NCBI GenBank assembly: GCA_002309345.1
Contig: DBWZ01000052.1
Coordinates: 1-64,000, forward strand
Direction: 5' to 3'
Source: Pseudobutyrivibrio sp. UBA1225
Lineage (GTDB): Bacteria > Bacillota > Clostridia > Lachnospirales > Lachnospiraceae
Length of the DNA: 64,000 bases
Shown here: positions 33,616-42,816 of the stretch, piece by piece
How positions within the stretch are numbered: the stretch's first letter is position 1
How the letters are laid out: each line of letters starts with the position of its first letter
Program-made: the position numbers and the translations under genes
The notes under the pieces: generated by a model
What the model was told of the DNA's origin: nothing
Database searches by the model: none
What the model saw: only the letters and a program-made list of their open reading frames with translations

Positions 33616-34329
33616 TTATTTTTTATTCAAGTCATTCTTAATAAATGAAGTAAATTCAATATCTTTACTTGGGTATTTGTTTATCAAATCCAAATACTCA
33701 TCATTTGAAACTTCATTTGATTCATCTAAGAAATCCTCTTCTGTCACCCTATAATTATAAATTAAACCGCTAACAATATGTGTTGCTATGGCTTCTTTAA
33801 ACTTTAAATTCTCACCATCAAAATCATAGAATGCATCAACATCTATCGCACCATCCTGATAGTAATCACAAGAATGAATTGTACCATCTTCCGCAATATG
33901 ATAGTCATCCATTCCCTCAGCGGCTGCAACTAAAAAGGCTTTTCCATCCTTAATGGTATATATGTTATATACATTACCCGTGTCTATATGCCCTAACAGA
34001 ATTTCATCTATCCCATCACCATTTATATCCATAAGCGCATAGCCGTAATCATATTGATACCGTATATTCAAATCTCCAAACTTAGTTGAAATACCAGTTT
34101 GTTTAATTTCTTTATCCTCATCTTTTAACTCGCCTTTAACATATAAAGCGGCAGTTTCAACTATCTCTAAATACTCTTCTGGTAAACCTTCAGAATTTAT
34201 ATTTATAGATTTTCTTGATGAGCCATCTTCTGTCTGCTTTGGTTTAACTTCAGTCTCATTACTCCCACAAGCTGTCACTACCATTAGCAATAGCAATGCT
34301 GATAGTACTAGGTATACTCGTTTTTTCAT
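33616..34329 (-). CDS. Lipoprotein of unknown function, calcium-loop-like motif
   Basis: The 237-residue protein has a signal with lipobox (LLLLMVVTACGSN). The mature part contains YGYALMDINGDGIDEILLGH, an EF-hand/VCBS-like DxNxDGxDE loop, then KDGKAFLVAA and HIAEDGTIHS. It is clearly paralogous to 34494-35267 (same order of motifs, same C-terminal SKDIEFTSFI). Function is not recognised; the loop suggests calcium binding at the cell surface. Confidence 0.7.
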   Translation of the reverse strand: MKKRVYLVLSALLLLMVVTACGSNETEVKPKQTEDGSSRKSININSEGLPEEYLEIVETAALYVKGELKDEDKEIKQTGISTKFGDLNIRYQYDYGYALMDINGDGIDEILLGHIDTGNVYNIYTIKDGKAFLVAAAEGMDDYHIAEDGTIHSCDYYQDGAIDVDAFYDFDGENLKFKEAIATHIVSGLIYNYRVTEEDFLDESNEVSNDEYLDLINKYPSKDIEFTSFIKNDLNKK

Positions 34330-34400
34330 ATTTTTACTCCTTTTAAATCTTTACTCAGACTCTAAAACACATATTTCTTACTTGCTTCTTAGTAAGTTAG

Positions 34401-34443
34401 AAAAAGCCCTCTTTAGACATATTTATATGACTAAAAAGGACTT
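34401..34443 (-). terminator. Rho-independent terminator
   Basis: An imperfect stem (minus strand AAGTCCTTTTTAGTCATAT with ATATGTCTAAAGAGGGCTT) ends in a T-run, 50 bases after the stop codon of the lipoprotein gene at 34494. Confidence 0.7.
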
Positions 34444-34493
34444 CATATAAAAGTTTAAATTATAAAAGAATGAAAGACATATATATTAAGTGC

Positions 34494-35267
34494 TTACTGT
34501 ATAAAAGGTGTAAATTCAATGGCTTCTGCTGAATACTTTCCAGTGATTTCAGCATACTTCTTCTCTGAAATCTTGTTAGACAAGTCGGTAAAAGGCTCTT
34601 TTTCTGTGTAATACCAATTTACTTCATCTGAACCTTCCTTAGGAGCAGTGAAAACAGACTCAATAAGCTTCAATTCCTTGTCATCAAGCTTGTAGTAGTT
34701 GTACGCTGTGTCTGTTGCCCCACCTGAAGCAACGTTTCCAATTGTACCATCCTCAGCAATGAAATAACTATCACGCTGTCCACCGTTTGCTAAGACATAC
34801 ATCTCACCATCTTTTAGTGTATAGATATTGAAAACTGCACCATCCCATCCATCAAAACCAGGTGTTCCGTTTCTACCTAAGAGAAGCTCATCTGAACCAT
34901 CTCCGTCAAGATCCTTAAGTGCATATCCAACAGTTGTATCTCCTGGAACCATACCAAACTCTGTACAAACGCCATTGTCCTCAAGTTCCATGAGATCATC
35001 TCCGTACTCGCCTGCAGCAGCCTTAGCTGCCATTTCAACTATAGAAGCATATTTCTCTGGTAAAGCTGAAGTATCAACAGTTTCCACATCTTTAGAAGTG
35101 GTATCATCAGCCTCTGTATTTTCAGTTGTTGTACCCTCCACTGGAGCTGCCTGAGTCTCTTCCTGTGGGGCAGTCTCTGGCTCTTCTACTTGAGCCTGCT
35201 GGCCACAACCTACAAGTGCCATTGCTAACATTGCAGTTGATAAAGCAAAGCATACATTTTTTTTCAT
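34494..35267 (-). CDS. Lipoprotein, paralogue of 33616-34329
   Basis: The 257-residue protein has a signal and lipobox (MLAMALVGCGQQ), an acidic threonine-rich linker, then SALPEKYASIVEMAAKAAAG, GYALKDLDGDGSDELLLGRN (calcium-loop-like), LKDGEMYVLANGG and a C-terminal SAEAIEFTPFI. It pairs with the neighbouring gene as a tandem duplication whose members have diverged. Function unknown. Confidence 0.7.
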   Translation of the reverse strand: MKKNVCFALSTAMLAMALVGCGQQAQVEEPETAPQEETQAAPVEGTTTENTEADDTTSKDVETVDTSALPEKYASIVEMAAKAAAGEYGDDLMELEDNGVCTEFGMVPGDTTVGYALKDLDGDGSDELLLGRNGTPGFDGWDGAVFNIYTLKDGEMYVLANGGQRDSYFIAEDGTIGNVASGGATDTAYNYYKLDDKELKLIESVFTAPKEGSDEVNWYYTEKEPFTDLSNKISEKKYAEITGKYSAEAIEFTPFIQ

Positions 35268-35326
35268 AATCTAAATCTCCTTTCTCATCAACAAGACGAA
35301 GGTTTTAATAATAAAATTCCACGAAC

Positions 35327-35405
35327 AAAAAGCCCCTTAAATCGTCTTGCTGCGAGTAATTCTATCAAACTTACAATTTGATATCCAACGATTTAAGAGA
35401 CTTTT
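35327..35405 (-). terminator. Terminator of amt gene
   Basis: On the minus strand AGTCTCTTAAATCGT pairs with ACGATTTAAGGGGCTT and is followed by TTTTT. An inner ATATCAAA/TTTGATA hairpin sits in the loop. Confidence 0.75.
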
Positions 35406-35458
35406 AGAAACATTTAATAGTTTTTAATACTTATTTTATATTTATTATTAGTCGAAGA

Positions 35459-37204
35459 TTACTCTACATCCTGTAAAGCTGCGAAATCTTCTTCGCCTGT
35501 ACGAATCTTAACAACCTGCTCTACATCGTAAACGAAAATCTTTCCGTCACCAATGTGTCCAGTGTAAAGAACCTTCTTAGCTGTATCGATAACAGCCTTA
35601 ACTGGAACCTTGCAAACGACAACGTCCACTCTAATTTTTGGAAGAAGTGATGGCTCTAAAGCAACACCTCTGTAGTACTCAGGAGCACCCTTCTGAACAC
35701 CACAACCCATTACGTGAGAAACTGTCATACCAGTGATACCAAGCTTCATAAGAGCATTTTTAAGCTTCTCAAGGTTACGTTCCTTACAAAGGATTTCAAG
35801 CTTGGTCATACGAGGTCTGCCTGTATCCTTAATCTGTGATGGAGCGTATTCAACCTCAACTGCCTCATCCATCGAAGCCATTCCAGCAGCCTCAAGAGTT
35901 TCAGTGATAAGGTTAGATGTCTCTTCATCAAGCTCATCTGTATCAAAGTCATCCTCAAGCATGTTGAATCCTGAGTATGCAGATGGAAGACCATGCTCTG
36001 TCTTATCAAGACCAACGATTTCCTCTTCTGCTGTTGCACGAAGACCTATTGTTGCCTTAATTGCTGTAAATGCAATTGTGATTGTAACTGCAGCCCAAGC
36101 TCCTACTGAAACTACACCTAATAACTGAAGTCCAAGAAGGTGGAATCCACCGCCGTAGAATAAACCTACAAGCTCACTATCTGGAGCTGTCTTAGTTGCA
36201 AATAAACCAACTGCGATTGTTCCCCAGATACCATTCATCATGTGAACTGCAACCGCACCAACTGGGTCATCAACATGAAGCTTGTAATCTAAAAGCCATA
36301 CACCAAATACTACAAGGAAACCTGCAACGATACCAATGATTGTTGCACCCAAAGCATCTGCAACGTCACATGGAGCTGTGATGGCTACAAGGCCTGCAAG
36401 TGAGGCATTGAGAGACATTGAAACATCTGGCTTACCAAACTTAATCCATGTGAATAACATTGTTGTACATGTTGCAACTGCAGGAGCAATTGTTGTTGTT
36501 ACAAAGATTGATGCCAACTGATCAAGTGATGTTGCAGCTGCACCATTGAATCCATACCAACCTAACCAAAGAATGAATACACCAAGTGCACCAAGTGCGA
36601 TGTTGTGACCTGGGAAAGCATTTACTTTTGTAACCTTACCTTTGCTGTCACGGCTAAACTTACCAATACGAGGTCCAAGGATTTTTGCACCAATAAGAGC
36701 ACATATGCCACCAACCATGTGGATTGCACATGAACCAGCGAAATCGTGGAAACCTAGCTGTGCTAACCAGCCGCCACCCCAAATCCAGTGAGCTTCGATA
36801 GGATAAATAACAAGTGAAATGATACCTGAATATACACAGTAGCTGACGAATTTTGTACGCTCAGCCATAGCACCACTTACGATTGTTGCTGTTGTCGCGC
36901 AGAACACAAGGTTAAATACAAAATTGCTCCAATCGAAGTTCGCATAATCAGTGAAAACACCAAGTGTAGGCATACCTACAAGACCAAACAATGTATCTTC
37001 ACCTAACATCAAACCAAAACCTAACAAACTAAATGTAACAGTACCAATACAAAAATCCATAAGGTTTTTCATAATGATGTTACCTGTATTTTTAGCTCTG
37101 GTAAAACCGGCCTCCACCATAGCAAAACCTGCCTGCATCCAGAAAACCAGCGCAGCACCAATCAGGAACCACACTCCAAATAATAAGCTTGAATATTCTT
37201 CCAT
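35459..37204 (-). CDS. amt: Ammonium transporter fused to a PII (GlnB) domain
   Basis: The 581-residue protein has an Amt core (residues 1-405: FWMQAGFAMVEAGFTRAKNT, FCATTATIVSGAMAERT, HMVGGICALIGAKI, DDPVGAVAVHMMNGIWG) with eleven or so membrane spans, then a linker of about 60 acidic residues, and a PII domain from about residue 468 (KLEILCKERNLEKLKNALMK, GMTVSHVMGCGVQKG, VCKVPVKAVIDTAKKVL, IGDGKIFVYDVEQVVKIRTG). The T-loop region carries YYRG. A PII domain in cis would gate transport by nitrogen or energy status. A shared leader hairpin precedes the gene (37277-37320). Confidence 0.95.
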   Translation of the reverse strand: MEEYSSLLFGVWFLIGAALVFWMQAGFAMVEAGFTRAKNTGNIIMKNLMDFCIGTVTFSLLGFGLMLGEDTLFGLVGMPTLGVFTDYANFDWSNFVFNLVFCATTATIVSGAMAERTKFVSYCVYSGIISLVIYPIEAHWIWGGGWLAQLGFHDFAGSCAIHMVGGICALIGAKILGPRIGKFSRDSKGKVTKVNAFPGHNIALGALGVFILWLGWYGFNGAAATSLDQLASIFVTTTIAPAVATCTTMLFTWIKFGKPDVSMSLNASLAGLVAITAPCDVADALGATIIGIVAGFLVVFGVWLLDYKLHVDDPVGAVAVHMMNGIWGTIAVGLFATKTAPDSELVGLFYGGGFHLLGLQLLGVVSVGAWAAVTITIAFTAIKATIGLRATAEEEIVGLDKTEHGLPSAYSGFNMLEDDFDTDELDEETSNLITETLEAAGMASMDEAVEVEYAPSQIKDTGRPRMTKLEILCKERNLEKLKNALMKLGITGMTVSHVMGCGVQKGAPEYYRGVALEPSLLPKIRVDVVVCKVPVKAVIDTAKKVLYTGHIGDGKIFVYDVEQVVKIRTGEEDFAALQDVE

Positions 37205-37276
37205 AAAAAATTTCCTCCTTCTTCGAGCAAAGCTCGTATATTGCTTTCTATGAAATGAGATTTCTTAGAAAGTAAT

Positions 37277-37320
37277 AAAGCGCACATAAACTAGATCTAA
37301 TCTAATTCATGTACGCCTTT
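37277..37320 (-). promoter_or_regulatory. Nitrogen-gene leader hairpin, amt copy
   Basis: On the minus strand CAAAGGCGTACATGAATTAG pairs with CTAGTTTATGTGCGCTTT. A TATACT (complement of 37328-37333) lies just upstream, so the hairpin would sit at the very 5' end of the transcript. The CAAAGGCGT start is shared with the asnB and gltB leaders. Confidence 0.7.
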
Positions 37321-37345
37321 GTACAAAGTATATTATTTTTAAAAA

Positions 37346-37391
37346 CTTCCCCTTTGGGGGAAGGTGGCGCCGAAGGCGTCGGATGAGGGGA
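37346..37391 (+). repeat. Palindromic GC-rich dispersed repeat, copy 3
   Basis: CTTCCCCTTTGGGGGAAGG, then GGCGCCGAAGGCGTC hairpin, then GGATGAGGGG, ending 5 bases before the stop codon of glnN. It forms an inverted pair with copy 4 around glnN. Confidence 0.88.
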
Positions 37392-37396
37392 TATCT

Positions 37397-39490
37397 TTAT
37401 TTCACTGAATAAAGAATCTCTCCATAAGTTGGATATGGCCAAATGTCACTTGGAACTACTGTCTCAAGTTCATCCACAACCTCACGAACCTCGTTCATAT
37501 CTGCAAAGATTACATCGTGATGGAACTTAGCCAAATCATATGTATCTGTAAGGTCTTTAGCCTTTTCAATGTCTTTCTCAAGCTTCGCAAGACGCTTGTC
37601 CATAGAAGCTGTAAGCTTTGAAGCACTTTCTAAGCGCTTCTTCTCGACTGTAGAATCAACCTTAAGACCTGTTGCTGCCTTTGCGTTAAGTGTTTCAGCA
37701 AGAGTGAACTGATAATCATTAGCCGCTGCCATGATATCCTTCTTAACCATTGAATCAAGTGTAAGAGCCTCGATGTCAATTGCCTTATAGTAATTCTCAA
37801 GCTGAATATCATATCTACTGTAAAGCTCTTGCTCCGTAAATACGTTATGCTTAGAGAATACATCTATAGCCTTCTTGGCAACGAATGCTGGTAGAGCATC
37901 AACTGTTGATACAAGATTTGCAAGGCCTCTCTTCTTTGCCTCTTCAACCCATTCAGGTGCATAGCCATTACCGTTGAAGATGATTCTCTTGTGAGCTGTA
38001 AGCTCTTTTTTAATAAGCTCATTTACTGCCTTGTCGAAATCCTTAGCTTTTTCAAGCTTTGTAGCAAACTGCTCAAGTATTTCCGCTACGATTGTATTTA
38101 AAATAATATTTGGTCCTGAAATTGATGCAGATGAACCAAGTGAACGGAACTCAAATTTGTTACCTGTAAAGGCAAATGGTGATGTTCTGTTTCTATCTGT
38201 TGTATCTTGCGAGATGCTTGGGACAACTGATGTGCCAAGGCTCATCTTCTTTTTCTTAACATCGTGATAATCTTTGCCATCGATGATTGACTCAACGATT
38301 GCTTCAAGCTCATCACCAATGAACATAGAGATGATTGCTGGTGGTGCCTCATTAGCGCCAAGTCTGTGATCATTTCCAGCAGAAGCAACAGATACTCGGA
38401 GCAATTCCTGATAATCATCTACAGCCTTAATAACTGCAGTTAGGAACAATAAAAACTGGACGTTTTGGGAAGGAGTTGCTCCAGGTTCAAGCAGGTTTAC
38501 TCCTGTATCTGTTGAAATAGACCAGTTGTTGTGCTTGCCCGAGCCGTTTACACCTGCAAAAGGCTTCTCATGTAACAAACATGTCATGCCATGTCTCTTG
38601 GCAACGACCTTCATCATTTCCATGGTTAATTGATTATGATCAGTTGCTATATTAGTGGTTGAGAACACTGGTGCCAACTCATGTTGAGCTGGAGCCACTT
38701 CGTTGTGCTTTGTCTTTGCAAGCACTCCCAGCTTCCACAACTCCTCGTCTAACTCTTTCATGAAAGCAGAAACTCTTGGTTTGATTGTTCCAAAATAGTG
38801 ATCATCAAGTTCCTGTCCCTTTGGAGGCTTAGCTCCAAACAATGTACGGCCTGTGTAAATTAAATCAGGACGCTTGTTGTACATCTCTTCGTCTATAAGG
38901 AAATATTCTTGCTCTGGTCCAACTGTTGTTATAACGCGTTTAACATCATCGTGACCGAAGAGCTTAAGAATTCTAACTGCCTGCTTGTCAAGCGCTTCCA
39001 TTGAACGAAGCAATGGAGTTTTCTTATCAAGTGCTTCACCTGAATATGAACAGAATGCTGTAGGGATACAAAGTGTACCATCTTTAATGAATACGTAGCT
39101 TGTTGGATCCCATGCTGTATATCCTCTAGCCTCAAATGTTGCTCTAAGACCACCAGAAGGGAAAGAAGACGCATCAGGCTCACCCTTGATTAGCTCTTTT
39201 CCTGAGAAAGTCATAATAACCTTTCCACCTTCCTCTGGTTGGATGAAAGAATCATGCTTTTCAGCTGTAACACCTGTCATTGGTTGGAACCAATGAGTGA
39301 AGTGTGTTGCACCAAGCTCGATTGCCCATTCCTTCATAGCATGAGCGATTACATTTGCTAACTCTCTATCAAGTGGACGTCCCTCCTCTACTGTATTTTT
39401 AAGGGCTTTGTAAGCATCTTTAGGGAGACGTTCTTTCATTGTCTCATCATTAAATACCATGCTTCCAAAAATTTCTGTTACCTTGCTCAT
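37397..39490 (-). CDS. glnN: Glutamine synthetase type III
   Basis: The 697-residue protein is a GSIII enzyme, much longer than GSI. It shows [46 protein letters not shown] (metal-binding glutamates), [26 protein letters not shown], the [16 protein letters not shown] segment and [20 protein letters not shown]. It makes glutamine from glutamate and ammonia. It lies downstream of asnB with repeat copy 4 between and repeat copy 3 after it. Like amt and gltBD nearby it belongs to nitrogen assimilation. Confidence 0.96.
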   Translation of the reverse strand: MSKVTEIFGSMVFNDETMKERLPKDAYKALKNTVEEGRPLDRELANVIAHAMKEWAIELGATHFTHWFQPMTGVTAEKHDSFIQPEEGGKVIMTFSGKELIKGEPDASSFPSGGLRATFEARGYTAWDPTSYVFIKDGTLCIPTAFCSYSGEALDKKTPLLRSMEALDKQAVRILKLFGHDDVKRVITTVGPEQEYFLIDEEMYNKRPDLIYTGRTLFGAKPPKGQELDDHYFGTIKPRVSAFMKELDEELWKLGVLAKTKHNEVAPAQHELAPVFSTTNIATDHNQLTMEMMKVVAKRHGMTCLLHEKPFAGVNGSGKHNNWSISTDTGVNLLEPGATPSQNVQFLLFLTAVIKAVDDYQELLRVSVASAGNDHRLGANEAPPAIISMFIGDELEAIVESIIDGKDYHDVKKKKMSLGTSVVPSISQDTTDRNRTSPFAFTGNKFEFRSLGSSASISGPNIILNTIVAEILEQFATKLEKAKDFDKAVNELIKKELTAHKRIIFNGNGYAPEWVEEAKKRGLANLVSTVDALPAFVAKKAIDVFSKHNVFTEQELYSRYDIQLENYYKAIDIEALTLDSMVKKDIMAAANDYQFTLAETLNAKAATGLKVDSTVEKKRLESASKLTASMDKRLAKLEKDIEKAKDLTDTYDLAKFHHDVIFADMNEVREVVDELETVVPSDIWPYPTYGEILYSVK

Positions 39491-39539
39491 AAAAATTAAT
39501 CCTCCTTGTGATTTTCATTTCATAATTGATATTAGGTTT

Positions 39540-39585
39540 CCCCTCATCCGGTTCTTCGAACCACCTTCCCCCCAAGGGGAAGGCT
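39540..39585 (-). repeat. Palindromic GC-rich dispersed repeat, copy 4
   Basis: Read on the minus strand: AGCCTTCCCCTTGGGGGGAAGG, then GGTTCGAAGAACC hairpin, then GGATGAGGGG. It begins directly after the asnB stop (TAA then AGCC), just as copy 2 follows the cbiC stop. Confidence 0.88.
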
Positions 39586-41172
39586 TTAGATTCCGCTAGC
39601 TCCGTAGTTAGAAAGAACTCGTGCGGATGGGTCATCAACATCGCATCCCTCCCAGCTTTTATTTGGCATCCAGAAGTCTACAATCATTGGTGCCTGGCCA
39701 GGATAATATTTTTCAAACAAATCTCTGTAGAGAAGCGATTCCTTTGTGAATGGTGCTCTATATTCGTATTTGCGTTTTGCATTTGCTAAATCATCATCGG
39801 AATATAGCTTATTTGCATATTCCTTAAGGTAATAAACCATTGAGTGTCCTACCGCATCAGAAAAGGCTGCCTTTTCTCTAAACAGTATGTCGTATGGCAA
39901 GTAGTCATCTCCCTCAAATGCATGTCTAAGTAAGTATTTACCTTTGTTGTATTTATTCATTTTGATCTCAGGATTGATGCTCATTACATAATCCACAAAA
40001 TCCAAATCTCCGAAAGGAACTCTCGCTTCCATTGAGTGAACTGAAATACATCTGTCTGCCCTTAGCACATCGTACATGTAAAGTTCTCTAAGTCGCTTTT
40101 CAGCTTCCTTTTGGAACTCTTCTGCATTAGGAGCAAAATCTGTATATTTATATCCAAATATTTCATCTGAAATCTCCCCAGTTAGAAGAACTCTTATTTC
40201 TGGAAATTGCTTTTTGATTCCTTTACAAATCAAATACATTCCCATGCTAGCTCTTATTGTTGTAATGTCGTATGTTCCAAGAGCTGCAACAACTTCCTCT
40301 AACGATTCAAGAACTATGTCCTTGTTGATAATGATTTCGTGATGATTTGAACCGATGTAATCTGCAACTTCCTTGGCGTACTTCAAATCGATTGCATCCT
40401 CATTCATTCCGATTGCGAATGTTTCGATTGGCTTATCCAACATCTTGTTTGCTATGGCACATACAAGTGATGAATCAAGTCCACCTGAAAGTAGAAAACC
40501 AACCGGTGCATCAGCATCAAGTCTTTTCTCAACACCTGCAACCAAAAGCTCTTTGATTTTGGCTGCCGCTTCCTCTACGCCGTCTTTGCTGTATGGCTGT
40601 CTAACAGATAAGTCTCTGTAGCTAACAAACATTCCTTTGTAGTAGTAATGTCCAGGTGGGAATGGTTTTACTTCATCGGTAAGTCCTACCAAGTTTTTTG
40701 CCTCTGAAGCAAACATTATCGAACCTTCACTGTCATATCCGTAGAACAAAGGTCTGATTCCAATTGGATCTCTTGCTGCCACCAAATCATCTATCTCTTT
40801 GTCGTAGATAACCATTGCAAATTCCGCATCAAGCTTTTCAAACATTTTCAAACCGTATTTGCGATACATTGGCAAGATTATTTCGCAATCGCTATCGCTT
40901 AGGAATTTGTATCCATCCGCTTTAAGCTCGTCTCTAACTGGTTTGAAGCCGTACAGCTCGCCGTTGCAGATAACATAATTTCCGTCTAACTCAAAGGGCT
41001 GCATTCCTGTTTCTGTCAAACCCATAATTGATAATCTTTGAAATCCAAGGACCGATTCGCTGATTGTAATAACCTTTTGCATATCAGGTCCTCGCGATAC
41101 CGTCTTAGCAAATGCCTCTTCAAAATCTTTCATATCCATGTGGCATTTGCTCAAAGCCATTATTGAACACAT
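39586..41172 (-). CDS. asnB: Glutamine-hydrolysing asparagine synthase
   Basis: The 528-residue protein has the N-terminal class II glutaminase cysteine at position 2 (MCSIMALSK), SRGPDMQKV, RLSIMGLTETGMQPF, NGELYGF, then the ATP-binding synthetase domain with the pyrophosphate loop VGFLLSGGLDSSLVCAIA and LTGEISDEIFGYKY. It converts aspartate to asparagine using glutamine. It precedes glnN on the same strand and has a strong hairpin leader (41246-41291). Confidence 0.95.
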   Translation of the reverse strand: MCSIMALSKCHMDMKDFEEAFAKTVSRGPDMQKVITISESVLGFQRLSIMGLTETGMQPFELDGNYVICNGELYGFKPVRDELKADGYKFLSDSDCEIILPMYRKYGLKMFEKLDAEFAMVIYDKEIDDLVAARDPIGIRPLFYGYDSEGSIMFASEAKNLVGLTDEVKPFPPGHYYYKGMFVSYRDLSVRQPYSKDGVEEAAAKIKELLVAGVEKRLDADAPVGFLLSGGLDSSLVCAIANKMLDKPIETFAIGMNEDAIDLKYAKEVADYIGSNHHEIIINKDIVLESLEEVVAALGTYDITTIRASMGMYLICKGIKKQFPEIRVLLTGEISDEIFGYKYTDFAPNAEEFQKEAEKRLRELYMYDVLRADRCISVHSMEARVPFGDLDFVDYVMSINPEIKMNKYNKGKYLLRHAFEGDDYLPYDILFREKAAFSDAVGHSMVYYLKEYANKLYSDDDLANAKRKYEYRAPFTKESLLYRDLFEKYYPGQAPMIVDFWMPNKSWEGCDVDDPSARVLSNYGASGI

Positions 41173-41245
41173 ATCTTTTTCCTTCCCAGTTTTTTAATAA
41201 ATTTTGCTTTATAGGAGATTGACAAGTAATTTCCTATGAAGCAAA

Positions 41246-41291
41246 AAAGGCGCCGAAAACGAAACTTGTATGTTTCATTTCCGACGCCTTT
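41246..41291 (-). promoter_or_regulatory. Nitrogen-gene leader hairpin/attenuator, asnB copy
   Basis: On the minus strand ACAAAGGCGTCGGAAATGAA opens a 20-bp stem (AAAGGCGTCGGAAATGAAAC with GTTTCGTTTTCGGCGCCTTT) followed by six T, which has the form of a transcription terminator in front of asnB. The CAAAGGCGTC start is identical to that in the gltB leader. Confidence 0.8.
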
Positions 41292-41370
41292 GTCGTTTGA
41301 TTGATTAAATTTGTATATGATAATAAAACTTTGCCTAAAGGATGTCAACAACTTTTTTTATTTTTTTTTT

Positions 41371-42114
41371 AAAAATGTCACTATTCACATTGGAGTAACA
41401 CTGGCCCCGCCCGCCTCTACTCACGCAATTAGGCACCTGGGGCCCCACCACTTCAGGCTCTGCCCGGCCACCTGCCTCCAGCCTCCAGGCCACCCTGGCT
41501 GTGCCGTCGCATAAGATTTAGTTTTTCTACATGCCTGCTGTCACTTTTCTGTTTCAGGCTGTTCGTTCAACTATTTACAATTTTGCCGGGAAAGTGTGCC
41601 TAAGGTGGACACTATATATATTTAACAAAAGCATCCACAAACCTATCTTAGGAATAATTGCGGCGCATTGGAATGCGCTTAGAGGAATAAAAAGTGGTTT
41701 TCGAAATATATAGTCATCAGCCGCCACGGATGGCGGCTGAAAATGCACGCTGAGACAGGACGTCGAATGTGCATTGGTGACTATATATACGAAAACCACT
41801 TTTATATTCCTCTTAGCAAATGGAATTTGCAAAGCAATTATCCTAAGTATAGGTTGTGGATGCTTTTTTAGGTTTTCAGTGTGTCCACCTTAGGCACACA
41901 TTCCCTTCAAATTGTAAAATCGATGAACGGACAGCCATGAGAAGTGACAGCTTAGGCATAAGAAAAACTACAATCTTAGCTCAATTGGCACAGCCAGGGT
42001 GGCCTGGAGGCTGGAGGCAGGTGGCCAGGCTTAGTATAGACCGCGTGGCCCCAGGTGCCGTTAGAAACAAGGCGGGGCCAATTAATGAATCACGGTGAAT
42101 AGTGACATATTTTT
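41371..42114. repeat. Giant foldback element, complete copy D
   Basis: This 744-base interval folds on itself: AATGTCACTATTCAC (41374-41388) with GTGAATAGTGACAT (42095-42108), a GC-rich arm (CCACCTGCCTCCAGCCTCC region, 41461-41500, with 41994-42032), then conserved AT-rich blocks (41506-41515; 41561-41582; TTAGCAAATGGAATTTGC near 41814) and a two-hairpin tip at 41713-41781. No coding potential is evident. Its right end abuts the kdpE stop codon (42115-42117), and a T-run (41351-41370) borders the left end. Confidence 0.9.
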
Positions 42115-42816
42115 TCAGACTTTAAGCATACGGTATCCTATTCCGATGTGGGTCTGAATGTAGGATACGGATTCTTCGTCGGCCTCTATTTTTTTCCTTA
42201 AAGTGGCCATAAACACACGGAGTGAAGCCACGTTGCTGTCCCAGGCACTGCCCCAAATTTTTTGGGTGATATAGGTGTGAGTAAGAACCTTGCCTGTATT
42301 TTGAGCCAGTAGGCATAAAAGTTTGTATTCTATTGGAGTGAGCTTGATTTCTTCGTCACCTTTATAGGCACAACCCGCAACATAATCTATTTTTAGATTG
42401 CCATTTGTATAAACTGGACTATCTCCAATCTCATCGTCCGATTGTAAAAGGGCAATTCTTCTTTGCATGACACGAAGTCTGGCCAAAAGCTCCTCCACTG
42501 AAAAGGGCTTGGTAAGATAATCGTCTGCCCCAGCATCTAAGGCCTCGATTTTATCCTCATCCTCACTTCTGGCGCTAATGACAATTATAGGCATATTGGA
42601 CCATTCTCGAATCTTTTTAATTATTTCAACGCCCTCCATATCAGGAAGTCCTAAATCCAAAAATACCACATCAGGACTGTGGGTCGATGCCTGAAGAAGA
42701 GCCTCTGCCCCATCTTTAGCCAACAAATATTTATAGTCATGTGTTTTCAATGTAGTCGAAATTAGATTTCGAATAGGAGCATCGTCCTCCACAATCAGTA
42801 TCTGGAATCTATTCAT
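42115..42816 (-). CDS. kdpE: KdpE-like response regulator
   Basis: The 233-residue OmpR-family regulator has a receiver domain (ILIVEDDAPIRNLI, phosphoacceptor in DVVFLDLGLPDMEGVE, DDYLTKPFSVEELLAR) and a C-terminal winged helix (LTPIEYKLLCLLAQNTGKVL, IWGSAWDSNVASLRVFMATL). It overlaps the kinase gene by 8 bases. With no kdpFABC in the window, its likely target is the adjacent potassium uptake operon. The foldback element begins directly at its stop codon. Confidence 0.88.
   Translation of the reverse strand: MNRFQILIVEDDAPIRNLISTTLKTHDYKYLLAKDGAEALLQASTHSPDVVFLDLGLPDMEGVEIIKKIREWSNMPIIVISARSEDEDKIEALDAGADDYLTKPFSVEELLARLRVMQRRIALLQSDDEIGDSPVYTNGNLKIDYVAGCAYKGDEEIKLTPIEYKLLCLLAQNTGKVLTHTYITQKIWGSAWDSNVASLRVFMATLRKKIEADEESVSYIQTHIGIGYRMLKV

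Noticed and set aside
41856..42098. Open frame within foldback copy D
   Set aside because: It is a read-through of repeat arm sequence, with no ribosome site, and is not conserved in copy B.
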